DNA of 34,427 bases. Source: an uncultured bacterium. GTDB taxonomy: Bacteria > Verrucomicrobiota > Lentisphaeria > Victivallales > UBA1829. Both the position numbers and the translations under genes were made by a program. Shown here piece by piece: positions 23,366-31,750 of this stretch (position 1 is the first letter of the stretch; each line of letters starts with the position of its first letter). The stretch is taken from the NCBI GenBank assembly GCA_949292215.1, contig CASEYW010000119.1:1-34427 (forward strand), in the 5' to 3' direction. The notes under the pieces are model-generated. The model was not told the origin of the DNA and searched no databases. It was given only the letters and a program-made list of their open reading frames with translations.

Positions 23366-26300
23366 ATGAAAAAATCTCTTCTCTCCCTGCTCCTTCTTAT
23401 GGGACTTCTGCTTTCCGGAGCGGAAAAACTGTTCGAACTGAACGGCGAACACGGACTGCAGGCCGTCATCAGCGGGCACCTGAAATCACCAGGAAAAGCG
23501 GAGAACATCAAACTTGTGCCGGGAATGGAAAATGGAAACGCCATCTACATCCCTTCCGACGGCTCTCTGGTCTTCTCTCTGGACAAAATCGGAACGCAGA
23601 CCGAAGGCACCGTCGCTTTCTGGCTCAAACTCGACACCCCCATGGAGGCGGTTCTGAACTATTTCGACCGAGACCGCCTCCCCGACGGCTCCATCGGAAA
23701 CATCGGCGACGCCTACCGGGATATTCTCTTCTCCGGCGCTCCGTTCGCTCCCGTTCGCGTCTCCAAAAGCCATCTCTACGCGCAGGGGATCAACGGCGGC
23801 ACCGCGTATTACAAACGGATGTTCCCCGGAAAATGGCATTTCTTCGCCTTCACCTGGAACACGAAAACCAAAACGACCGGAAGTCTCATCGACTTCAACT
23901 ACTCGGAACGAATCAGCAGCAATCTCCAGCCGAAGCCGTTCGGCAAAGAACTCGCTTTCGGTTCCGCGAATCGCAAACAGGGATTGAACGGAAGCATCGA
24001 CAACTTTACAATCTATAACAAAGCGCTCTCCCGTGAGGAACTGCTTCAACTCTATGCCGAACACCGCCCGCTGGACGCTGAACTCCACGACTACGCCCTG
24101 AATGTTGGAAAAAACAACACCATCCGTCTGCGCTTCCGGAATTTCTCAAAGCAGAGGATGGAGAAAAACATCCGGTTCGAAATCCTGGATCCGGAAGGCA
24201 GAAAAAAAACAGATGGGGCGTTCCATATCACCGCCGGACCGGGAGAGTTCGCGAATGTCAAAACCTCCTTCCAGCCGGAAAAAGCAGGACTGCATCAGCT
24301 TGTCCTGGATACCGGACGCGTTTTTGAACTTCTCGCTCTGGACAGCACCTCCATCCGCAGCAGAATGAAAACCGGAGAACTCAAACTCTCTCTGCTCGAA
24401 GAGATCGACTTCACCCGGGAACTCCCGAAAGAAAAATTCCTCTCCGACGGCACCGACAAAGTCGTTTCCTCTCCCGCGGGGCGGTACCGCGAAAGCTCCA
24501 ACACGGACCGCTCCGCCTTCACCTGCCGACTGAACAAACTCCGTCATCCGAATCGATATCACATTCTCGAAATCGAATATCCCGATGATGCGAAACGCGC
24601 CTATTCCGTCACCCTTTTTGCCGAACGCTTCGGAATCACCATGAGCGGACAGATGAACGGAACCGCCATCTTCACCGGCGGAGAACATCCCGTTACGAAA
24701 ACGATGCGGAAACGTCGGCTTCTCTGGCTGCCCTGTTCGGAAAATGTGGCTCTGATCTGTGAAAATTACAAACAGAGAGTCTCCGAAAAAGGTGCGGCAC
24801 TCGCCCGGATCCGTATCTACGAAACACAGGACGAGTTCCTGCCGAAACAGTACGAAAGTGCCGGAGACCGTTCCCTCGGCATCTGGGACGAGGATATCGC
24901 CATGGACGGCATGTGGTTCAACATGAACAGTCTGGAAACAAACGTGACTCTCGAATTCTGGCGTGAAAAGGCAGAACGGATGGCGGAATACGCACACCAC
25001 ATGGGATACACCAACTGGACCTTCCAGTTCTATGACTATCGCGGCGACCGCAACGGCTCGTTCCTCTCTCTGCCTCAGGGAAATGTCCCCGGAACGAACG
25101 GACATGTCTTCGGGTGGTGCGATGTCTTCGCCAAAGTCTTTGAACGCGAAAACATCCGTTTCTTCGGACGTCTCGGATTCGGATTCTACGGAAAAGCGCC
25201 GATGGCCGGTTTCATCGGGGAACAGAATCTGGCAAAAGATTTCAACGACTACTGCACCCGAGGCGAACAAGCCGTCGAACGCGCCTCACGATACAACACC
25301 TTTGGAAACGGCAATACGACGGCGACTCTGAATCCGCTTCATCCTCTCTTTCTCCGGAATGCGAAACGCTTCGCCGCGTTCTATCGCGACAAATATCAGG
25401 CGAATCCCATGTTTCAGGGAATCACCTTCCGGGAAAGCAACATCATCTTCTCTCTGGTCGGCCTTGATTACGGATATGAAGACTCAACGATCGCGCAATT
25501 CGAAAAGGAGACCGGCATCAAAGTCCCTGTCAGCCGCACATCCAAAACCCGCTTTGCCGAACGGTTCCGGTTCCTGACTGCACCGGAAAGAAAAGAGAAG
25601 TGGATTCGATGGCGGTGCAAAGCCTTTGCGGAGGTCTGCCGGGCGACCGTCGAAGAACTGCGGAAAGGAAACAGCCGTCTCCGTCTTCAGCTCTGGATCA
25701 ACTGTGAAACCAGTATGGCGAACTCCGTCAATGAAGCTTTCACTGTCCGGAACGCCCTGCTCGAAAGCGGATACGACCTGAATCTGCTCTCGCAAATCGA
25801 CGGACTGGAAATCGTTCCGATCATCCGTCCCGAGTTCGAACATATCCGTCCCGACAAAACCCGTCAGGAAAGTTACGTTCTCTACTCAAAAGAGTTCGCC
25901 GACTCATTCGCGCCACGGAAATTCCAGAACATCAACATGCACCTCCACAACAATCTGGAACAGTACCGCTTCATGGATACGAAACTCAAGGAGTTCTTCT
26001 GGAAGATGGGCCAGTGGAGCTGGAGCAGAAAAAACTTCCATTACGGTACCTGGGCAAACGGATATCCGAACGCGGAATTTGCCCTCCTGCCCCTGACCAA
26101 TCTGCTGGCAAATATGGATCTTCAGGAGATCGATCTCGGCTGGTGGGGAAATCCGGACAGCGGAGTCACCGATCTTCTGCGTCCGTTCTACCGCGCATTC
26201 CGGAGCATTCCGGCTGGGAAATACCGGAATGCCGCACAGAAGGAAGATCCGGTCGCGCTTCGAATCTGCGGAAAACATTTCTATCTTGTCAACCGGGAAA

Positions 26301-27988
26301 GTTTCCCTGTCCGCGTCTCCTTCCGCCTCAACAGCGATTCCATTTCCGATCTGGTTACACTGGAAACGCGGAAAGGGAAAAATCGGAAATTTGAACTCAC
26401 GGTTCCGGGGCAGGGATTGCAGGTTTATGCCGCGGAAGACACGACAGATGCACAAATCACGGAAATTGTTCAGCAAGTCAACGATTCCGATCTGAAACTG
26501 CTTCGGGATCAGATTCTCAATCTGGACGATGCCGTCAAGATTTCCAACTCGCCCCGGCTTCTCCGCCATCGGCAGATTCTTCACGACCGGCTGAAGAGAA
26601 AACAGTACACCGAAGCCCGCCGCTATCTTTACCGGAAAGATGTCCAGAAAGCGCTGAAATCGCTTGGTATCTGTCAGGTCAAGGGAAAACTGCTGCCTCT
26701 GGAAAATCGCTTCCTTGTGGAGATTCAGTCTCTCCGTCGGGAACCCCTGAACGCGGTCGTGAACATTTCGAAAACAACGGGCTGCTGGAATGTCGATCCC
26801 CGGAAAGCACAAACTGTAAAGGGGCTGAAAACAGGGGAAAAAGCCGCTCTGAAATTTGATCTGCTCACATCGTTGCACAAGGACGGCTGGGGCGGAGAAT
26901 TCGAAGTCTCCGTTTCCGTGGATGGAGCCAAACCGATGAAATACCGCTTTCTTGCGGGCGGACCGATCGCCTACCGCACCGGACTGCGGAAAATCGGCAC
27001 CGACTGGACTTTTTCCCAATACAAGATGACCTCATACAGAGTCAGCAAGAAGAATCAGCCCGCCTACACCTATCGCCTCGGCTATGCGTGGAACGAAACC
27101 GGACTCTTTCTCGCCGCCGATGTGGAAGACAGGGATTTCCTCCCCCCGAAGGCCGGCGAAGCCTCCTTCAAACGAGACTCCATCCAGCTTTTCCTTGATA
27201 CCCGCAATACGGCGGAATTCTCGGATGCCCAGTACGACAACGGTGTTTTTGAAGTCGTTCTCTCGCTGCGGGAAGGGAAACCGGAAATTCATCACAGCGC
27301 CATTCCGGAACACGGTGTCCCTGCGGAACAATCCGGCACCGGACTTGCCGTCAAACACGAAAAAGGCAGAACTCTGTATGAGTGTTTCATTCCGGCGCGG
27401 GAACTTCCCGATATGAAATTCGGGAACGGAAGCGTCATCGGAGCCTGTCTGATGGTGAACAATGTCCTGAAAACCGGCGGAGGGGGTGAAGTTCTCGTCA
27501 CCTCTCCGGAAATTTTCCCGTGGCAGCGCCCCGGCACATGGGAGGATCTCATTCTTCTGGACAAACCGCGCCCCGAAGCGGAAAAAGAGCTTCCGTCCGT
27601 CCCCGGATTCAAGACAACTCATCGTTCGACGATCCGGAAAGTAAAAATAGACGGAAAAGAATGTATCGTCATGAACGGGGAGGGAACCGGACAACGCAGC
27701 GGATGGATTGTCTCCGATCCGCGCCCGATTCCCCGTCCGGGAACCGTCACGCTCTCCTTCACTGCACGGAGCGGAGGAGGAAACCGCGATCTCTGGATTC
27801 TCGTCCGCGGAACCGACTGGAAAGGCGGAAAAAGCAGAACCTTTCATCTCTCACCTGAATGGAAATCGTATGAGTTCCGAGTTCCCGGTTCTGCTTTTGC
27901 AGCGGAAACAAAAACCTTCACGGTCGATTTCTCCATGAATCCCGGTGAATACCAGTTCTCCGAGATCCGGATTGACACGAAACCATGA
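23366..27988 (+). CDS. Large secreted multidomain protein: LamG-like, GHL10-like TIM barrel, CBM-like domains
   Basis: A 1540-residue exported protein. The signal peptide MKKSLLSLLLLMGLLLSG is followed by a LamG/concanavalin-like domain (about 25-230; GTVAFWLKLD, WHFFAFTW, LNGSIDNFTIYNKALS). A beta region follows, then a probable TIM barrel (about 505-930) with YTNWTFQFYDYRGDRNG, TFRESNIIFS (Glu690, a candidate catalytic residue), LQLWINCE and DLGWWGNPDSG. It loosely recalls GHL10-type glycosyl hydrolases, but no family is certain. After a beta-sandwich and a helical linker come a CBM9-like domain (about 1205-1405) and a C-terminal jelly-roll-like domain (about 1410-1540). It most likely acts on a complex polysaccharide outside the cytoplasm. 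The weak ribosome site contrasts with its neighbours. Confidence 0.7.
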   Translation: MKKSLLSLLLLMGLLLSGAEKLFELNGEHGLQAVISGHLKSPGKAENIKLVPGMENGNAIYIPSDGSLVFSLDKIGTQTEGTVAFWLKLDTPMEAVLNYFDRDRLPDGSIGNIGDAYRDILFSGAPFAPVRVSKSHLYAQGINGGTAYYKRMFPGKWHFFAFTWNTKTKTTGSLIDFNYSERISSNLQPKPFGKELAFGSANRKQGLNGSIDNFTIYNKALSREELLQLYAEHRPLDAELHDYALNVGKNNTIRLRFRNFSKQRMEKNIRFEILDPEGRKKTDGAFHITAGPGEFANVKTSFQPEKAGLHQLVLDTGRVFELLALDSTSIRSRMKTGELKLSLLEEIDFTRELPKEKFLSDGTDKVVSSPAGRYRESSNTDRSAFTCRLNKLRHPNRYHILEIEYPDDAKRAYSVTLFAERFGITMSGQMNGTAIFTGGEHPVTKTMRKRRLLWLPCSENVALICENYKQRVSEKGAALARIRIYETQDEFLPKQYESAGDRSLGIWDEDIAMDGMWFNMNSLETNVTLEFWREKAERMAEYAHHMGYTNWTFQFYDYRGDRNGSFLSLPQGNVPGTNGHVFGWCDVFAKVFERENIRFFGRLGFGFYGKAPMAGFIGEQNLAKDFNDYCTRGEQAVERASRYNTFGNGNTTATLNPLHPLFLRNAKRFAAFYRDKYQANPMFQGITFRESNIIFSLVGLDYGYEDSTIAQFEKETGIKVPVSRTSKTRFAERFRFLTAPERKEKWIRWRCKAFAEVCRATVEELRKGNSRLRLQLWINCETSMANSVNEAFTVRNALLESGYDLNLLSQIDGLEIVPIIRPEFEHIRPDKTRQESYVLYSKEFADSFAPRKFQNINMHLHNNLEQYRFMDTKLKEFFWKMGQWSWSRKNFHYGTWANGYPNAEFALLPLTNLLANMDLQEIDLGWWGNPDSGVTDLLRPFYRAFRSIPAGKYRNAAQKEDPVALRICGKHFYLVNRESFPVRVSFRLNSDSISDLVTLETRKGKNRKFELTVPGQGLQVYAAEDTTDAQITEIVQQVNDSDLKLLRDQILNLDDAVKISNSPRLLRHRQILHDRLKRKQYTEARRYLYRKDVQKALKSLGICQVKGKLLPLENRFLVEIQSLRREPLNAVVNISKTTGCWNVDPRKAQTVKGLKTGEKAALKFDLLTSLHKDGWGGEFEVSVSVDGAKPMKYRFLAGGPIAYRTGLRKIGTDWTFSQYKMTSYRVSKKNQPAYTYRLGYAWNETGLFLAADVEDRDFLPPKAGEASFKRDSIQLFLDTRNTAEFSDAQYDNGVFEVVLSLREGKPEIHHSAIPEHGVPAEQSGTGLAVKHEKGRTLYECFIPARELPDMKFGNGSVIGACLMVNNVLKTGGGGEVLVTSPEIFPWQRPGTWEDLILLDKPRPEAEKELPSVPGFKTTHRSTIRKVKIDGKECIVMNGEGTGQRSGWIVSDPRPIPRPGTVTLSFTARSGGGNRDLWILVRGTDWKGGKSRTFHLSPEWKSYEFRVPGSAFAAETKTFTVDFSMNPGEYQFSEIRIDTKP

Positions 27989-28002
27989 TCCGGAGAGATC
28001 CC

Positions 28003-28956
28003 ATGTATACCAGCCTGAACTCAGCAGGAAAGCTTTTCCGGCGGATCGTCGGAATCCTTGTTCTTCTCTCCGCGACCTCCTGCACCACGCCTTCCGATCC
28101 CGGTGATACGGCTCTGCTCCGGGAAGCTCACGATATTTTCAAGGCGGGCAAACAACATCCAGGCCCCGCAAAATACCACACGGATCTTCTCGGCGGAACC
28201 GCCTGCCAGAACGCGGCAAGGGCCCTCCGGAACAGCAATCCGACCCCGGAAGAGGCTCGGAAGGTCATCCGTTCCTACATCGACACGGCAAAGCGTGACT
28301 CAACCTGGAACTATTCCCCTCCCCGGCTGAAAATTCCTGCAGCTGCAAATCCCGTCCGGATCGACGGAATCGCGGAAGATACCGAATGGAAAAACGCTCT
28401 CACGCTCCGCGGTCAGTACGCCATCGGAGAACAGAAAATCGATTCGCGCGACAACCCCGTCTGGCGTCTGCTCTGGGATAAGCAGTATCTTTATCTTTCC
28501 GCCGTTCTCAGGAACACGCAGTACAGGCAGGTCGGAAAGATGCCCTATGAGGCGGACTGTCTGGAAGCGTTTCTCCGAATCGACCGCAGGATCGGACTCT
28601 ACTGGGAACTCGTCGTGAATTCCGAAAACCGGAGCCTCTGCGACTACCGCAGCCTGAACTACTGGGGCGGATTTCACGACCACCGAATGCCGCCGGATCT
28701 CTTTCCCGGCCTGCAATACCAGTCCCGCATCCGCGACGGCATCCTGACAATCGAAATCGCCGTGCCCTGGAAACTCTTTCCCGGCTTCGCAAACACGAGG
28801 TCCGCCGATTCCCCGAAAAAAGGAGAAGAGGTGCTCTTCTCTCTTGTCCGGATCATGAGCAGTCCCGATTCCAAACGGCTGGATTACTACTCCGCCGTCC
28901 CTCTGCTCTACGGCGGACACAATCTCTATGGACAGATCACCGGTATTCTGGATTAA
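28003..28956 (+). CDS. CBM9-like carbohydrate-binding lipoprotein
   Basis: ATG 28003 is chosen over ATG 27985, which overlaps the previous stop, because GGAGAG lies at the right spacing before it; the protein is then 317 residues. A lipoprotein signal ends at LVLLSATSC (Cys27), which fits the broad lipobox rule. After a helical stretch, residues from about 105 resemble a CBM9/DOMON domain: VRIDGIAEDTEWKNA, WRLLWDKQYLYLSAVLRN, CLEAFLRID and ILTIEIAVPWKLFPG. It probably binds sugar at the cell surface beside the large secreted protein. It is the last gene of module B; its stop is 3 bases from that of the convergent flavin reductase, with no terminator between. Confidence 0.78.
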   Translation: MYTSLNSAGKLFRRIVGILVLLSATSCTTPSDPGDTALLREAHDIFKAGKQHPGPAKYHTDLLGGTACQNAARALRNSNPTPEEARKVIRSYIDTAKRDSTWNYSPPRLKIPAAANPVRIDGIAEDTEWKNALTLRGQYAIGEQKIDSRDNPVWRLLWDKQYLYLSAVLRNTQYRQVGKMPYEADCLEAFLRIDRRIGLYWELVVNSENRSLCDYRSLNYWGGFHDHRMPPDLFPGLQYQSRIRDGILTIEIAVPWKLFPGFANTRSADSPKKGEEVLFSLVRIMSSPDSKRLDYYSAVPLLYGGHNLYGQITGILD

Positions 28957-28959
28957 AGT

Positions 28960-29490
28960 TCAAAGATACTTTTCCGTGGCGCTTACAGCAACGATTTCCC
29001 CGAAAAACATCTTATGAAAATCCTTGTCCGGATACCAGGTTTCAGCGGCTTTCGCATCTACAAAGCACTCCGGCTTGAGCCAGTCCGCATAGGTCTTGCG
29101 GCACTCAAGGACAAGTTCCGCCTCCGCAATGGACGGGGCAGCAACCTTCCGGGAAGATTCCGGCGTCAGGCCGGTCTCTTTGAACTTGTCGTATTTTGCG
29201 CCGGACTTGCTGCCGAAGAATCCGAGCGCCTGTTTCCACTCTGCCCCGAAGGCGCTGAGCGTGAAACTGTCGCCCTGCTCCAGAAAGGGGAGCGTATGCC
29301 GCTGCGGACGCACCACAACCATCGCAAACGGCTTGCCCCAGATTGTCCCGGCGGATCCCCAGCTGATCGTCATTCCGTTGAATTTTCTCTCTGCAAAACT
29401 TCCCGCCGTGAGAATGAACCACCCGCTGTTGAAAAGTTCAAAGGGATTCGACTTGAATTCGGATGGATTGATTTCCTTTCTTCTGTTCAT
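28960..29490 (-). CDS. Flavin reductase-like domain protein (flavoredoxin-type)
   Basis: A 176-residue soluble protein of the FMN-binding split-barrel flavin reductase family. The N-terminal half shows the typical pattern FNSGWFILTAGS, KFNGMTISWGSAGTIWGKP and VVVRPQRHTLPFLEQGDSFTLSAF, and EAELVLECRKTY follows. Such proteins bind FMN and pass electrons between NAD(P)H, flavins or other redox partners. GGAGG precedes the ATG at normal spacing. It is transcribed alone, divergently from the GT2 gene and convergent with module B, so context says little about its partner. Confidence 0.9.
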   Translation of the reverse strand: MNRRKEINPSEFKSNPFELFNSGWFILTAGSFAERKFNGMTISWGSAGTIWGKPFAMVVVRPQRHTLPFLEQGDSFTLSAFGAEWKQALGFFGSKSGAKYDKFKETGLTPESSRKVAAPSIAEAELVLECRKTYADWLKPECFVDAKAAETWYPDKDFHKMFFGEIVAVSATEKYL

Positions 29491-29545
29491 AATACTGCCT
29501 CCGTTTCTGGATCATTCCTCTGTTTTCTGCATGATTCTTCTCTCC

Positions 29546-29574
29546 AACGTAATGTCGATTACAGAAAATGTCAA
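29546..29574 (-). promoter_or_regulatory. Candidate promoter of the flavin reductase gene
   Basis: On the minus strand a perfect TTGACA (29574-29569) lies 17 bases before TACGTT (29551-29546), a weak -10. Confidence 0.4.
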
Positions 29575-29603
29575 ATAAACATCGGAAAAAAATCAATTTG
29601 CGA

Positions 29604-29631
29604 TTGACGCATCACCTTTTCGTGGTATAAT
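29604..29631 (+). promoter_or_regulatory. Extended -10 sigma70 promoter of the GT2 gene
   Basis: TTGACG (29604-29609), a 16-base spacer and TATAAT (29626-29631), preceded by TG at 29623-29624, form an extended -10. The leader would be about 20 bases. Confidence 0.8.
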
Positions 29632-29655
29632 ACTTGAAGTACCAGAGAGATACAC

Positions 29656-30384
29656 ATGAAATACTCAGTTGTTCTGCCAACTTACAATGAAGCACTGAAT
29701 GTTTCCGCCATGGTGCGGAGCATCCGGGAACTGTACGGAAACGAACCGGAAATCCTGATCGTCGATGACCGGAGTCCCGATGGAACCTTTGAACAGGCAT
29801 CCGCACTTGCTTCTGAAATCCCGAACGTCCGCGCCTTTCTCCATGACGGAATCCGCAGTCTCAGCGCAAGCGTCCTCTACGGATTCGACCGTGCAACTGG
29901 TGACGTTCTCATCTGCATGGATGCCGATGGACAGCATCGTCCGGAAGACCTCGGCAAGCTCTTTCAGGCCATGGAATACAACGATATGGCTGTCGGCTCC
30001 CGCTACACCGAAGGCGGCGGCTTTGCCGAAAAATGGAAGTTCTCCCGAGTCCTCACCAGCCGGACCGCCGCTCTGATGGCAAAACTCATTTTGAAAGTCC
30101 GGATTCAGGATCCCATGTCCGGCTTCTTCGCCGTACGGAAAGAAGCGTATGAAAAAGTCCGGGCGGAACTCGACCCGAGAGGATTTAAAATCATGCTGGA
30201 AATCCTCTCCCTTCTGGCCCTGTTCCCGAACATGCGGATCGCGGAAACCGGCATTGTCTTCGCCATGCGGAAACATGGAGCAAGCAAACTCTCAGCTAAT
30301 GTGATCTTCCAGTATCTTCTGATGCTGAAAAACAGTTTTCTCAAACAGAAAAAACTGAAAAAACGAATCGCTCTCAGCGCATAG
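29656..30384 (+). CDS. GT2 glycosyltransferase, polyprenol-phosphate mannose synthase (DPM1)-like
   Basis: A 242-residue soluble GT-A enzyme that transfers a sugar, probably mannose or glucose, from a nucleotide donor to polyprenol phosphate. Signatures are SVVLPTYNEALNV, the Asp pair in LIVDDRSPDGT, the metal-binding motif DADGQHRPED, the GSRYTEGGG loop and IQDPMSGFFAVRK. The C-terminus lacks membrane helices, as in the short DPM1 form. Its 3' end overlaps by 11 bases the convergent GT-C gene. GT-C enzymes use polyprenol-phosphate sugars as donors, so the two may form a donor/acceptor pair (inferred). Confidence 0.9.
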   Translation: MKYSVVLPTYNEALNVSAMVRSIRELYGNEPEILIVDDRSPDGTFEQASALASEIPNVRAFLHDGIRSLSASVLYGFDRATGDVLICMDADGQHRPEDLGKLFQAMEYNDMAVGSRYTEGGGFAEKWKFSRVLTSRTAALMAKLILKVRIQDPMSGFFAVRKEAYEKVRAELDPRGFKIMLEILSLLALFPNMRIAETGIVFAMRKHGASKLSANVIFQYLLMLKNSFLKQKKLKKRIALSA

Positions 30385-31750
30385 CCTGCGAACAACGGCT
30401 CTTCTTCCAGCGTTCCATACCTTTTTCCAGAACCCATGCCAGAGCATACGCGGAAAACAGAATCAGGAACGGATCCAGAAACGGCGCTCTGTGACGCATC
30501 AGGACATGAACACCCGCATGCGCCGCCCAGCCGGTCCCGATCACCAGAGCAGCAATCAGCAGGAACTCCGTCTTCCGCCGCAGAAGCCAGATTCCGAATC
30601 CGGCGCAGAGAAAGAGAACGCACTCCCACAACGCCACGACGGCAAACTGGAACAAACCATGCGCCCCGTACAGGGGCCAGGGACGGATGAAATGCCACGC
30701 CTTCGCCAGTCCCAGATAAAGAAAATTCCAGAATCCCATCCGTCGGATCTCCTCAAACGCCTTCTCCTTCAGGAAACGGTCCTGCAAAGCCGGTTTCCCC
30801 GAATAGGACTCGGGAAGATTCCGTACCAGCGCAATCGAACGATGCCATGCCTTGTCCTGATTCGCCAGAAACTCTTTTCCGCTGCGGCTCTTATAAGCGT
30901 TCAGATTATCACTGTTGTAACCGAGATACAGATTGAATCCTCCCAGATAGGAGGTCAGATTGAACGTTCCGAAATGATGGAGATTCCGCAATCCTCCGGG
31001 CAGAACACAGAGGAAAAAGGCAAGAGAGAACACTCCAATCCGTGCCGTGGAAATCCAGCAATCTCTTCCGGAAAGACTCTTCCTCCTGAGATACAGCAGG
31101 AACAGCAGTCCGCAGATCAGAGCCGGCAGCAGCAGGATCGTAGTCGGGCGCACCCACACGGAAAGTCCGCCGCAGATCCCGAGCAGAACATATTTTCTCC
31201 ACGACTCCTTCCCCAGAAACACCAGCGTGAACACCGCCAGCGACAGCGTAAACAGACTCTCGGAGGAAAAACGCATCGAATACACGGCAAACAGCGGATG
31301 CACATTCACCAGCAGCAGCGCCAGCCAGCCGGCAGCCTCCGATCCGATCCGTTCTCCGATCCGGAACAGCACCAGCGAAAGAGCCGTCATCACCGCCGCC
31401 TGGCAGACCGCCAGCGCTATCCACGGATTCCCCACCACCTTGATGAAACATCCTCCCAGAAACGGAAGCAGAAGCGATCGATACGCCTCCGGCATCGGAT
31501 ATGAGCGCGGAGATTCGTAATACCGGTTCCTCTCTGAAATCATTTCACCAGTCCGGGCAAAGGAAAGCGCCAGCTCCATGTACTCCGCACCGTCATCATG
31601 CAGGAAAAATTCGCGATGCTCCAGCGCGATAAAACAATTCACCCCGAGATGCAGAAGAAAAATTCCGCACAATACCATCCACAACCATTTCCGGGAGCTC
31701 CCCGGAAGGCCTCTTTTTTCTGCTGTCACTGCTCCATTCCGATCTTCCAT
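30374..31750 (-). CDS. GT-C superfamily membrane glycosyltransferase (GT39/ArnT-like)
   Basis: A polytopic membrane protein of 458 residues with about ten hydrophobic segments. The first external loop has the GT-C acidic motif in FFLHDDGAEYMELALSF, followed by PEAYRSLLLPFLGG. An amphipathic extracytoplasmic stretch (LGYNSDNLNAYKSRSGKEF) and a late helix pair (HVLMRHRAPFLDPFLILFSA) also fit the superfamily. The ATG at 31750 is preferred to that at 31771 because AGGA lies 8 bases before it. It overlaps the end of the upstream alpha-2-macroglobulin-like gene by 25 bases, so the two are translationally coupled. The acceptor (protein, lipid A or glycan) is unknown. Confidence 0.83.
   Translation of the reverse strand: MEDRNGAVTAEKRGLPGSSRKWLWMVLCGIFLLHLGVNCFIALEHREFFLHDDGAEYMELALSFARTGEMISERNRYYESPRSYPMPEAYRSLLLPFLGGCFIKVVGNPWIALAVCQAAVMTALSLVLFRIGERIGSEAAGWLALLLVNVHPLFAVYSMRFSSESLFTLSLAVFTLVFLGKESWRKYVLLGICGGLSVWVRPTTILLLPALICGLLFLLYLRRKSLSGRDCWISTARIGVFSLAFFLCVLPGGLRNLHHFGTFNLTSYLGGFNLYLGYNSDNLNAYKSRSGKEFLANQDKAWHRSIALVRNLPESYSGKPALQDRFLKEKAFEEIRRMGFWNFLYLGLAKAWHFIRPWPLYGAHGLFQFAVVALWECVLFLCAGFGIWLLRRKTEFLLIAALVIGTGWAAHAGVHVLMRHRAPFLDPFLILFSAYALAWVLEKGMERWKKSRCSQAMR

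Noticed and set aside
30491..31504. Open frame of 337 codons on the plus strand
   Set aside because: Gln/Arg/Pro-rich antisense of the GT-C membrane protein; shadow.
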